From positions 92,612 through 156,611 of the forward strand of contig JACQBA010000001.1 in NCBI GenBank assembly GCA_016194745.1: DNA of 64,000 bases, written 5' to 3'. The stretch's first letter is position 1; each line of letters starts with the position of its first letter. The DNA comes from Elusimicrobiota bacterium (GTDB lineage: Bacteria; Elusimicrobiota; Elusimicrobia; UBA1565; JACRDR01). Shown piece by piece: positions 23,209 to 31,108 of the stretch. Under the pieces are notes generated by a model, which was not told the DNA's origin, searched no databases, and saw nothing but the letters and a program-made list of their open reading frames with translations. The position numbers were made by a program, and so were the translations under genes.

Positions 23209-25116
23209 TCACTGCAATTGATCGATCCCTGCCTGCCGCGCGAGCGGCAATTGAATGACGGAAGCTATGGGTCCTCGCCCGCGCTTCAGGCGATCGATGG
23301 CGTCGACGATGCTCCTTCTTCCCGACAGAACGAGCCGGTAGGGGCAGCCAAGGTTCGCGTCGAGCCATTTGCGCATGCGCGCGTCCAGCACATCGGCCGC
23401 CGCGACCACGAGCGGGTGGGCCTGGACGTCCACCACGATCATGAGATGCTCGCGGCAGGCCTCTTCGGAAATGTGGTCCATGGCTTCCGGGTCGAGCTTG
23501 TCGGGATCGATCGTCCAGGCCTCCGCCTTGAGCTGCTTGGCAAGCGTAGCCACGACATCCGCTTCGGACACGTAGCCGAGGTCCACCAGGATATCGCCGA
23601 GCAGCCGCCGGCGCTCCTTTTGGGCGTTCAACGCCTCATTGAGGTGCGCAAGAGTAACCATGCGGCTATCCAGCAGCAGGTCTCCGAGCTTCCGCTTGTA
23701 GCCGAGAAGTTGCGCCTCGGTAGGAAAGGCATGAGCCGTCTTCGCCCAAACGAGCTTTTGACCCGAGAACTTGGCGCACAGGAACAAACGGGTCGCCTTT
23801 GCGACGGCGAAGAAATTTACGACGTTTCCCCAAATGATTCGCGGGATCGACAGAAGAGCCTGCGGCCACGACGTGATCCTCCGCAAAGTCGCCAGACGCT
23901 GCAGGCACCGGTTCGTCAGCAGCAGGGAGTCCGCGTACACGACGCTCCAGACCCAGCTCCCAGCCGCGATGTGGAGAGGGAAGAGGCCCGCCGTCGAGTG
24001 TCTCCCCATGATCGCGTCAGCGGCCGCTTCGGCGAGAAGGAGATACCCCAGCATGTTGACCGAGTTCGTCGCGAGGGTCTTGCGGTCGCGCCAAACCATG
24101 TAGCGAAGCGCCAAGTTCCCCTCCCAGCCTCTCTGCTGCCAGCCGTGGAAGACAATGCCCAGCGTCCAACGCGCCTTTTGGCGGACGGCGTCCTTGAACT
24201 TGGACGGGAAGTACTCCCTCGTGCCGACGAGTTCTCGGACCCGCTTCAGGCGCTCGCGATGGAACGGCCAGCCCGTTCTCACCACCTGCGTCCTCTCGAC
24301 GAAATGCTGGAGCAGGATCGAACGCTTGCCGATCGCCTTTAAGCGGAACGCGAGATCGTAGTCCTCCGTAAACGTGCATACGTTGAATATCTGTCCTTTG
24401 TGAACTACGGCCAGTTCCTCGATCGCGTCGCGCGAGAAACCCGTGCCGACTCCGGCGGACGGCACCATCCCGCTGAGGCGCTCTCGAACCACCATGTCCT
24501 TCAAGTGGGACTCGGCGAACTCGTCCAGGTAGGTGCCGGCCGTGAAATCGCCGTAGTCGGATTCGAACGGCACCACCGGAATCTGAACCATCGGAACACG
24601 AGGGATCAGGTGATTCATGAGTTTGAACGACAGAGGGTGGACCATGTCCTCGGAGTCATGGAGCATGATGATCTTGATGCCTTTGCCGGTCGTCTTGTCA
24701 TAATGCCGGATGCCTTCGATGATCCAGTTGAGGCAGTCCGCCTTGTTCGTGGGCCCCTCATGCGGGCAGACGATCCGGTGCACGCGCGGCTCCAGTTCGG
24801 CGACTGCCGCGACCGCCAGCATCGTCGCTTCGTCGTTTGGATACGTGCCCACGAAGATGTCGAAGTTCTCGTAATCCACCGTGCGGATCGTGTTGCGCAG
24901 CATCTGCGCAATCACGGCATGCTCTTGCCATGCGGGGATCATGACAGCTATCGCCTGCTCCGGCTCGGCGCTCAACTGCTCCTCGGTCACCGAGGGATAG
25001 CGGCCTCGAAAGACCGCGCGATAGAGTTCGCTCCCGTAATAGCAGAGGTCTACGAAGAGGTCGTCCAACCCGCTGATCAGTATGCCCACAGCCACGACGG
25101 CCGTGAGGTCCTGCAT
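23209..25116 (-). CDS. nfrB: NfrB-like glycosyltransferase with C-terminal MshEN domain
   Basis: The 635-residue inner-membrane protein has a GT2 domain (about 55-320) with HDSED (153-157), TED (250-252) and QKARW (313-317), then several membrane helices (about 340-450). A C-terminal MshEN/GSPII_E_N-type region follows (about 478-635), with the paired pattern KLGDLLLD...LGDILVDLGYVSEADVVATLA. This is the layout of E. coli NfrB, where the C-terminal domain binds cyclic di-GMP and the enzyme makes a ManNAc-based glycan using WecB's product. GGGAG before ATG 25116 selects the start; a GTG at 25137 overlapping the nfrA-like stop is the alternative. The protein is shorter than the E. coli one (745 aa). 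Confidence 0.87.
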   Translation of the reverse strand: MQDLTAVVAVGILISGLDDLFVDLCYYGSELYRAVFRGRYPSVTEEQLSAEPEQAIAVMIPAWQEHAVIAQMLRNTIRTVDYENFDIFVGTYPNDEATMLAVAAVAELEPRVHRIVCPHEGPTNKADCLNWIIEGIRHYDKTTGKGIKIIMLHDSEDMVHPLSFKLMNHLIPRVPMVQIPVVPFESDYGDFTAGTYLDEFAESHLKDMVVRERLSGMVPSAGVGTGFSRDAIEELAVVHKGQIFNVCTFTEDYDLAFRLKAIGKRSILLQHFVERTQVVRTGWPFHRERLKRVRELVGTREYFPSKFKDAVRQKARWTLGIVFHGWQQRGWEGNLALRYMVWRDRKTLATNSVNMLGYLLLAEAAADAIMGRHSTAGLFPLHIAAGSWVWSVVYADSLLLTNRCLQRLATLRRITSWPQALLSIPRIIWGNVVNFFAVAKATRLFLCAKFSGQKLVWAKTAHAFPTEAQLLGYKRKLGDLLLDSRMVTLAHLNEALNAQKERRRLLGDILVDLGYVSEADVVATLAKQLKAEAWTIDPDKLDPEAMDHISEEACREHLMIVVDVQAHPLVVAAADVLDARMRKWLDANLGCPYRLVLSGRRSIVDAIDRLKRGRGPIASVIQLPLARQAGIDQLQ

Positions 25117-25133
25117 CGCGGTCTCCCACGGCG

Positions 25134-26804
25134 TCACCATAGATAGCCATGCCAGCGAAAAGGCCGGCCACCCGTCTCTTCCTCGTAACCCGGCTTGGAG
25201 GCCCTTTCCGCTGGAGGCCCCTGAATCGAGAAGCGCTTCGTGAAAAGAAGCGACAGCCTGAAGTCGTTGTAGTTCGCCCCGTATGGGTTCGGATCGCGGC
25301 CCTCGATCCCGAGATAGACGCCGCGGTAAAACTCGGCGCGCAGCTTGACGCTGTAGCGCAGGATCGGGTGAAGCTCGATGCCGGCGCCCAACTCGATGAG
25401 ATTGTTGAAGAAGTCCCTGTTGACGTCCTTCATGACGTTCACCGGAACGTAGGCGGAGACCAAGGTCCGCGCCGTATCGACGAGTTTGAAGCCCTCGCGG
25501 TACTGCACCAAGCCGATGACGTTGTCGCGGTAGCGGGCGTAGTAGCCTACGTTGAACCCGAGGTCCGAGAACGCGCGCTCCGGAAAAACCTCCCCGAGCG
25601 TAAGCCAGCCGATGGGTCCGTAATGCTTATTCCAATAATGATAGTCCGCCAGCTGCACCTGAGGATTCCACTCGGAGGCGCTGTCGTGCTCGGGCGTCCG
25701 AGTCAGGTTGAAGACCTTGTTGTATTCCGCCGTAAGGCTGGCATTGAAGCCTTCCGGCTGCAGGCGGATGCCGGGACCTAGCGACAGCGCATTGTCGGAT
25801 AGTACCTGCGGCTCCGTGCCTGCGTGGGATTTGGAGTCCTGCGCATATCGGGTACCTAAATAGACGCTGACCGGCGAGTCGTGGGGCAACCGGTAGCCGA
25901 ATTGCGCCTCCGCGTACGCAATCCGGTTCGAGAAGCGCGACGTATAGTAAGGGCTGCCGTAGATGTCCAAAAACACCCTCGAGTGACGACTCCGGATGTT
26001 TTCGACGGCGGCGCGCGCCGATTCACGGACCTCGGGGTCGGGGCTAGCCAAGGCTGCATTGAACGACCTCATGGCGCTGCGCTCGTTCCTCATCGAGTCG
26101 TACATGTAGCCGAGCTCGAGGGAGGTCAGGAAGTCCGTCGGCTGCAAGCGGCGCGCGCCCTCGAAGCTCTTGATGGCGGAGTCGACGTTGCCTTCCTGGA
26201 CGCTCATGTAGCCCAGCTGCTTGTGGACCTCGGCGCGATCAGGCCCCCCCTTGAGAGCGCGTTGGAAACGCTCTTTGGCCAAGGAGCGTTTCCCGCGTTT
26301 CAGGGCGTCGTAACCGTCGTTGAGAAGCGTGTCCCCTTCCACCTTGCGCGGCGCGTCCGCGGAGATGCTGAGCACGCTCTGAAGCGCCGCGCCCGCCTGC
26401 TCCTGGAACTCGTTCGGCGTTCGCAGAACGATGCGAAAATCGTCGGCAGCGGCGTCGAGGTCGCCTAGCCCCTGCCGAGCGTATCCCAGTTCCATGCGCA
26501 GGCGCACGTTCCCCGGGTCCTCGTCCAAGGCGGAGCCCAAGTATCGCACGGCCTCCTTCCAATGCTGAAGCCGCATGTGGAGGTATCCCAGTTCCAACCG
26601 CACTTGGTGGTTGGCGGGATCGGAAAAGAGGATCTCCGAGAACTCGCGTAGGGCTTGGGTGTCGTAGCCGCGCTGGATGAGATCGTAGGCGCGCACGAGC
26701 TTCGCGTCGGCGGTCTCCGGCGCCCGCTGCCGGTGCGCGGTGCAAGCACCGATGGCAGCCGCCGCGAGCAGGAACGCCGCTGTTCTAGCCAGACGATCTG
26801 TCAT
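25134..26804 (-). CDS. NfrA-like TPR / outer-membrane barrel lipoprotein
   Basis: Starting at ATG 26804, the 556-residue protein has a lipoprotein signal (AAAIGAC, lipid Cys near residue 20). TPR-like repeats (about 35-295) pair LELGYLHMRL, MELGYARQGL and LELGYMYDSM. The C-terminal half (about 305-556) is rich in alternating aromatic strands (YYTSRFSNRIAYAEAQFGYRL, SVYLGTRYAQD) like the barrel/C-terminal domain of the N4 adsorption protein NfrA. It is directly upstream of the NfrB-like gene, the same order as in E. coli nfrAB. It should export or anchor the glycan at the outer membrane. Homology to NfrA is inferred from architecture and context. Confidence 0.75.
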   Translation of the reverse strand: MTDRLARTAAFLLAAAAIGACTAHRQRAPETADAKLVRAYDLIQRGYDTQALREFSEILFSDPANHQVRLELGYLHMRLQHWKEAVRYLGSALDEDPGNVRLRMELGYARQGLGDLDAAADDFRIVLRTPNEFQEQAGAALQSVLSISADAPRKVEGDTLLNDGYDALKRGKRSLAKERFQRALKGGPDRAEVHKQLGYMSVQEGNVDSAIKSFEGARRLQPTDFLTSLELGYMYDSMRNERSAMRSFNAALASPDPEVRESARAAVENIRSRHSRVFLDIYGSPYYTSRFSNRIAYAEAQFGYRLPHDSPVSVYLGTRYAQDSKSHAGTEPQVLSDNALSLGPGIRLQPEGFNASLTAEYNKVFNLTRTPEHDSASEWNPQVQLADYHYWNKHYGPIGWLTLGEVFPERAFSDLGFNVGYYARYRDNVIGLVQYREGFKLVDTARTLVSAYVPVNVMKDVNRDFFNNLIELGAGIELHPILRYSVKLRAEFYRGVYLGIEGRDPNPYGANYNDFRLSLLFTKRFSIQGPPAERASKPGYEEETGGRPFRWHGYLW

Positions 26805-26829
26805 CCGCTGATTCCGTGGGAGAATTCGT

Positions 26830-26860
26830 CCCCCGCGGCGACGCCGTCTCGCCGCGGGGG
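26830..26860. other. Perfect 12-bp inverted repeat hairpin between operon genes
   Basis: CCCCCGCGGCGA and TCGCCGCGGGGG flank a 7-nt loop in the 70-nt gap between the leading TPR gene and the nfrA-like gene. No T-tract follows on the minus strand. It could stabilise the upstream mRNA or attenuate downstream expression. Confidence 0.7.
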
Positions 26861-26874
26861 AGCGGCTTGCCTCT

Positions 26875-27891
26875 CTACCGATTCGACTGCGATGCCGTGC
26901 CCGCCGGCGCCTCCGGAGAAGCGCTCGTATTGAAAGCCGCTGCGGCCGCGGCATGGATCTTCTCGTCCGGGCTCGTCATGGCGACGCTGAACGCCTCGCC
27001 TGCCTTGGCCCGCTCCCCGAGTCGCTGGTAGACGTACCCGAGCTGAAGGGCTACGAAGTAGTCCGTCGGCTCGGCCGCCCGAGCCGCTTCGAAGTGCTCC
27101 GACGCGGCCTTCAGCGAACCCGCCTCAAGGTCCAGGAATCCCAGTTCCTTCGCCGCCAGGGCGTTCTTGGCATCGGCCTTGAACGCCGCTTGGAACCGCT
27201 GGCGCGCGGCCTGCTTATCCCCGGAGCGAAGGGCGGCATAGGCGGATTCGAGAGTCTTTTGCTGCTTCTCCGCGGCTGCAGCCCGAACGTTTGCCTGGGC
27301 GTCTTTGACCGTCTTGAGCGCCGACTGCGCCTGCGCTTGGAACTCGCCGGGCTCGGACGCTGCATCCTCGAACTCCTTTGCCGCAGACTCGAAGTCCTTC
27401 GTGGCTTGGTAGGCGTAGCCCAGGTCCATATGCAGCCTCATGTTCTTCGGGTCCTGTACGGAGGCCGCTTTGAGATACTTGACCGCGCTGGGCCAGCGCT
27501 TGAAGCCCGCTTGTAGATATCCCAACTCGATGAGGGCGGCATGATTTTCCGGGTCGCTCTTCAGCACGGTGCTGAAGGCCTGGACAGCCTCGGATTTCTT
27601 GTTAGCCCGAATGAGGCTGTAGCCCCGCTCCAGCTGCTGCTTCACCTGGGCGGGTTGCCCCGCAGGCCTGGCGCCTTGAGCGACGGCGCCCCAGGGAGCC
27701 AAGAGCAGCGCTCCCAGAAGAAACGCGGAGATGGACTTGACGTCCGTTCCTCGTTTGGGAGTCGTCGCTCCGGAGTCTTTCCCATCCTCCTCGCGAATCG
27801 GAACTTGGCCGCGGACGGAGTCCGTGAATTCCGCCCTGATCCCCGTTGCACTGAAGAAATACCGCGCGACCGGCGTGCTGCCGTTACTCAT
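26875..27891 (-). CDS. TPR protein leading the polysaccharide operon
   Basis: The 338-residue protein has an unusual 50-residue polar N-terminus, then a hydrophobic segment (AFLLGALLLAPWGAVAQ) that would be a signal peptide or anchor. No alternative start codon lies closer to it. At least six TPR-like units follow (about 80-315), for example LIELGYLQAGFKRW, HMDLGYAYQATKDF and ALQLGYVYQRLGER, similar in style to those of the NfrA-like protein. The tail is Ala/Ser-rich. It probably acts in the periplasm as a docking factor for the export machinery. AGGGGG precedes ATG 27891, and the operon promoter lies 65-107 nt upstream. Confidence 0.75.
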   Translation of the reverse strand: MSNGSTPVARYFFSATGIRAEFTDSVRGQVPIREEDGKDSGATTPKRGTDVKSISAFLLGALLLAPWGAVAQGARPAGQPAQVKQQLERGYSLIRANKKSEAVQAFSTVLKSDPENHAALIELGYLQAGFKRWPSAVKYLKAASVQDPKNMRLHMDLGYAYQATKDFESAAKEFEDAASEPGEFQAQAQSALKTVKDAQANVRAAAAEKQQKTLESAYAALRSGDKQAARQRFQAAFKADAKNALAAKELGFLDLEAGSLKAASEHFEAARAAEPTDYFVALQLGYVYQRLGERAKAGEAFSVAMTSPDEKIHAAAAAAFNTSASPEAPAGTASQSNR

Positions 27892-27955
27892 GATGAACTA
27901 CCCCCTAAGTCTCTTCGTCGAGACTTCATTTGTCGCCTTCATGCGACGTTGATGG

Positions 27956-27998
27956 AAAGTAACAGAATTCCTGCCGTGAACCCATGGACGCCGTGAGA
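27956..27998 (-). promoter_or_regulatory. CCATGG-type promoter of the polysaccharide operon
   Basis: On the minus strand: TCTCA (27998-27994), 6 nt, CCATGG (27987-27982), 20 nt, TACTTT (27961-27956). The leader is about 58 nt. It is the only promoter I can see for the nine-gene block that ends at 13307. Confidence 0.7.
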
Positions 27999-28026
27999 AA
28001 CTTTCTTGGCGGAAATGTAGCCTTCG

Positions 28027-29268
28027 CTACGGCAGCTCGCGGCGGAGCTGCTGGCTGCGGAGGATATGCTCGATGCTGGGTTCAGGCCGCGTGGGCCAGA
28101 TCGCCGCCGCCGCCCGCCTGAAATCCACTTGAGCGAGGATTCCGATCGAATGGTCGCCGTTGTGGCCGTCGCGGACCGCGTTGATCCCGTACCCGTAGCC
28201 GAGGATCGCCTGGAAGGACCGTTCCTTCGATAGAAACGATAGCCCGCCTCCGACTCCGGAATGCGAACGCGAACCGGATAGTTGACCGGGCGATAGCGAG
28301 ACGAAGGCGGTCCCGCCGGTCAGCATCGCGGTCCACCGGACCCGATCGCGAGAGAGAGGAACAATGTAGCGCCCGCCGAGCAGCGCGAAGTTCCGGGCAC
28401 TCAACTCTTGATGGTAATAGCCCGGCAAGGACAGTGGGAACTCCGACGCCATCGGGAGGTCGCCGCCGACGCGGTAGGCGCTGAATCGATCCGGTCGAAG
28501 GGTTGTCCCGGCCGTCAGTCCGGCCATGAAGCGGCTCTTGGACCCAGGCGGGTTGTAGACGAACTGCGCTCTCGTCCAGAAAAGCTGGGAGTCGCCTTCG
28601 ATCCGCCGGTCTCCGCCGTATCCATAGTCGGTCGGATTGAGACGGTAGCGCCCCTCCTGCCAAACGGACAGCTCGAGGGCCAACAGCGGGACCATCACCG
28701 GCTCGATTCCTCCGAAACGAAGGCCCGTGCGGACGACTATCTCGGTTTGATCCCTCGGAGTCTCAAACCCCGGCTCCGTGTCGGTGTTGCTCCTGTAGGA
28801 GGCATAGTGCCCCTCGAGCCGAACGATGCCCGCCAGCGGCACTTTCCCCAATCCCGGAAAGTCGTGGTACACGGCCGCGCCGAGACGGGCGCCGTCTCCC
28901 GAGAACGACTCGCCGCGAAGGTATCGTCCCGCGCGGATCTCTGAGTAATCGTCCGCGAACGCTCCGCCGGCGATGGCGAATCCGACGTCGGTCTTGCGCC
29001 CCAACAGCGACTTGATGCCTACCTCCGCATCCAAATACCCGGGAGCCAGCGCCAGGCGCAATGTCTCGCGGCCGCCGAGAAAGGCCGGCTGGTTAAGGTG
29101 ATAATACAGATAGCCTGCGACCGGTCCTCGTCCGCTCAGGTCGCGGCTCGCGCCCGCTTGAAGGAGATGCCGCTTCTCAGGATCTATCTGCCCCAAAGCG
29201 GGAAGGGATAGGCTCGCCGCCAGGAGCGCCGCGAGGAATCCACTCCGAACGTGCGTGACGGCCCTCAG
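28027..29268 (-). CDS. Outer-membrane beta-barrel protein, unknown
   Basis: The protein is a probable barrel: many alternating strands with Tyr, Phe and Gly (GYLYYHLNQPAFLGGRETLRLALAPGY, VRTGLRFGG, AILGYGYGINAV). The first canonical start is TTG at 29196, but 24 codons upstream in the same frame spell a clear signal peptide (HVRSGFLAALLAASLSLPALG). I therefore extend to a CTG at 29268 that overlaps the stop of the 55-aa gene (CTGA); this start is inferred. It is the last gene of an operon with wbqC, a PIG-L deacetylase and the 55-aa gene. No POTRA domain is seen. Its cargo or ligand is unknown. Confidence 0.65.
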   Translation of the reverse strand: MRAVTHVRSGFLAALLAASLSLPALGQIDPEKRHLLQAGASRDLSGRGPVAGYLYYHLNQPAFLGGRETLRLALAPGYLDAEVGIKSLLGRKTDVGFAIAGGAFADDYSEIRAGRYLRGESFSGDGARLGAAVYHDFPGLGKVPLAGIVRLEGHYASYRSNTDTEPGFETPRDQTEIVVRTGLRFGGIEPVMVPLLALELSVWQEGRYRLNPTDYGYGGDRRIEGDSQLFWTRAQFVYNPPGSKSRFMAGLTAGTTLRPDRFSAYRVGGDLPMASEFPLSLPGYYHQELSARNFALLGGRYIVPLSRDRVRWTAMLTGGTAFVSLSPGQLSGSRSHSGVGGGLSFLSKERSFQAILGYGYGINAVRDGHNGDHSIGILAQVDFRRAAAAIWPTRPEPSIEHILRSQQLRRELP

Positions 29269-29432
29269 GAAAGGTACGCATCGGCGTCGAAGGTACGCAG
29301 CAGATTCCCGCGATAGAGCTTCTTTCCGAACCGTTGAATCAAGCGCTCTTTCTTCAAAAGTCCATGCTCGGGGACGCCGTCCATCGCGAACCCCAGAGGA
29401 ATCCGTTTGGATCTTTGGTATTTCTTCCTCAT
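29265..29432 (-). CDS. Small basic protein (55 aa), unknown
   Basis: ATG 29432 is preceded by GGAGG with 4 nt spacing. The frame encodes 55 residues, strongly basic at the start (MRKKYQRSKRIPLGF) and ending FDADAYLS. It lies 20 nt after the PIG-L gene and its stop overlaps the likely start of the barrel gene. It has no membrane segment and no recognised family. Translational coupling to the barrel gene may be its main effect. Confidence 0.6.
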   Translation of the reverse strand: MRKKYQRSKRIPLGFAMDGVPEHGLLKKERLIQRFGKKLYRGNLLRTFDADAYLS

Positions 29433-29452
29433 ATAACCTCCGGTCGGCGTGG

Positions 29453-30208
29453 TCAGGTCAGACGCAGGCGCATGATCTCGAGGCCCTCCGCATAGTCGAC
29501 TCCGATATAGCGCCCGTACAGCGTCACGGCATCCTTATAATGCTCGGTCCCCAAGCCCCTGGCCGCGAATTGGCTGGAGTGAGTCCGAATCGCGTCCATC
29601 TTGATTTGGAAGGTGTCGGAGATGTCCACGAACGCCTGCGGATGAAAGGCGACGTTGACGGAATGGCAGCTCGTGGGCGAATAGCAATACAGGTCGAAGT
29701 ATCGCAAACGCTGGCTCGACATGCAGGCGTCGTAGACGAGCTTATGGTCGAGATGGAGGTTCGCCAGGCAATGCGTGAACATGGCGGCGGGCTTGAATTC
29801 CCGGACAAGCTCGTCCATCAGACCCACCAGCTCATGGGTCTTCATGTCTTCCACGCGAGAACACTTGTTGGGCGTCAACAGTCGGATGTCGCAACCCAGG
29901 ATCTTCGCCGCCTTCTTGGCTTCTTCGCGCCGGGATCGAAGGTGGTTCGGGATGCTTACGACGGCCATGGTCACGTTGGCCCCCGCGCGGGTAAGCTTGG
30001 CCAGAGTCCCGCCGATGCCCAATTCGAGATCATCCGGATGAGCGCCGATGGCGAGAACGGTCTGCCCGACGTATTTCGAAAGGATATGGGGCCTCCCGGG
30101 ACGAACGGCGGCCTCCGCGCCGCGAGCCGATGTGCCATCTATAGAATCGACGCATCCCCTCTTTAGGGAAAGGCGACCGTTCTTCATGGTACCGGTCTCC
30201 ATGGTCAT
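29453..30208 (-). CDS. PIG-L / LmbE-family deacetylase
   Basis: The 251-residue protein has the zinc motif AIGAHPDDLELG (H57, D59, D60) and a later LHLDHK that supplies the third ligand. Both are characteristic of enzymes that remove N-acetyl groups from GlcNAc-type substrates (GlcNAc-PI, GlcNAc-malate, teicoplanin-like). The first ~45 residues are a variable extension. The start at ATG 30208 overlaps the wbqC stop (ATGA). Together with WbqC it may modify an amino sugar used for surface glycans; the substrate is not determinable from sequence. Confidence 0.87.
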   Translation of the reverse strand: MTMETGTMKNGRLSLKRGCVDSIDGTSARGAEAAVRPGRPHILSKYVGQTVLAIGAHPDDLELGIGGTLAKLTRAGANVTMAVVSIPNHLRSRREEAKKAAKILGCDIRLLTPNKCSRVEDMKTHELVGLMDELVREFKPAAMFTHCLANLHLDHKLVYDACMSSQRLRYFDLYCYSPTSCHSVNVAFHPQAFVDISDTFQIKMDAIRTHSSQFAARGLGTEHYKDAVTLYGRYIGVDYAEGLEIMRLRLT

Positions 30209-30924
30209 CGTGCGATCGCCGCAGGGCTGCCTTTCAGCACCTCGGCGCTGCGGGCGCCGCAATTGAGAAGAAGGTCTAGCACCGAAAGTCTCTCAACGAA
30301 TTCCCCCGCGTCCGGAAGCTGGGGATAGCGCGGGTGATTGAACTCCTGCCAACGAACCTCGATGCCCGCCCGCTGGAACGCCTCAACGTCCAGGTACTGC
30401 CTGGAGGCCCCTCCTCCCGCCAGATAGACGTCCGCACCGACCGCCTTGCAGAGATTGAGCACCATTTCGGATTTGGCGCCGAGGATGTTTAGATCGGCGC
30501 TGTGCACAATCGGAGTCCTGATATCTAGCGCCTCGCGGCAGAGCGAGATGATCTCCTTGTTAATGTCCGCCAATTTTTCCCAAGGCCTATCCAGCAGACT
30601 CGCCAGAGTCGGCTCATAGGTCTCAAAGAACTCGGCGGACCTATAGGCATGGGTCAGCGTCAGCATCATTTTGCGCCCCCAGCGCAGGCGCCCATCCCTG
30701 CTGTTGTCGATCGTCTTATCGAGAAATCGCTCGTCCCGGGAGCGTTGATTGACCGGCACCGTGATCCACCGTGGTCCGATCGGCGTCTTGATCATCGTGC
30801 GATTCTGGAAGCTCTGACGTTCGAATTGGACGTGATCCACAAGCACGAAAAGATCCGCCTTCATCATCTTGTCGAAATATCCGATCCAGGGAAAGAAATT
30901 CGGTTGATGCGCAGCGACGATCAT
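30205..30924 (-). CDS. wbqC: WbqC-family protein
   Basis: The 239-residue protein begins MIVAAHQPNFFPWIGYFDKM, the hallmark of the WbqC family, and continues with FVLVDHVQFERQSFQNR and WITVPV. Family members occur in O-antigen and other surface-glycan clusters, and a transferase-like role is assumed, but the reaction is not established. AGGAGG precedes ATG 30924. It heads an operon with the PIG-L deacetylase, a 55-aa gene and a barrel gene, under a TTAC-CCATGG type promoter. Confidence 0.88.
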   Translation of the reverse strand: MIVAAHQPNFFPWIGYFDKMMKADLFVLVDHVQFERQSFQNRTMIKTPIGPRWITVPVNQRSRDERFLDKTIDNSRDGRLRWGRKMMLTLTHAYRSAEFFETYEPTLASLLDRPWEKLADINKEIISLCREALDIRTPIVHSADLNILGAKSEMVLNLCKAVGADVYLAGGGASRQYLDVEAFQRAGIEVRWQEFNHPRYPQLPDAGEFVERLSVLDLLLNCGARSAEVLKGSPAAIAR

Positions 30925-30948
30925 CGTTACACCTCCTCTATGGTGAAG

Positions 30949-30991
30949 AGTTTAAATCTGCCGGCCGATGCGAACCATAGTAGACCTGTAA
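30949..30991 (-). promoter_or_regulatory. TTAC-CCATGG type promoter of wbqC operon
   Basis: On the minus strand: TTACA (30991-30987), 6 nt, CTATGG (30980-30975), 20 nt, TAAACT (30954-30949). The gene starts 24 nt after the -10. Confidence 0.75.
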
Positions 30992-31042
30992 CTTCTCTAT
31001 GCATGCGACTTGAACGCCCGCCATCGAGGAAGCAAAAAACCG

Positions 31043-31085
31043 TTACACCCCGGCTATGGGCGATGCTTCCGACGCCCTCTATAAT
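31043..31085 (+). promoter_or_regulatory. TTAC-CCATGG type promoter of the ACT gene pair
   Basis: TTACA (31043), 6 nt, CTATGG (31054), 20 nt, TATAAT (31080). This is one of the best matches, with a consensus -10. Confidence 0.8.
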
Positions 31086-31108
31086 GTAGGCGATAAACGG
31101 AGACGATC

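Noticed and set aside
21915..26804. Genes named after phage N4 adsorption (NfrA/NfrB) as a sign of a prophage
   Set aside because: NfrA and NfrB are host envelope proteins used by the phage. No phage structural, integrase or lysis gene is present.
30927..30943. A plus-strand TTACA-N6-CTATGG match near the wbqC start
   Set aside because: The hexamer 20 nt downstream is GCCGAT, not a -10, and the N6 is simply the reverse complement of the wbqC ribosome-binding site AGGAGG.
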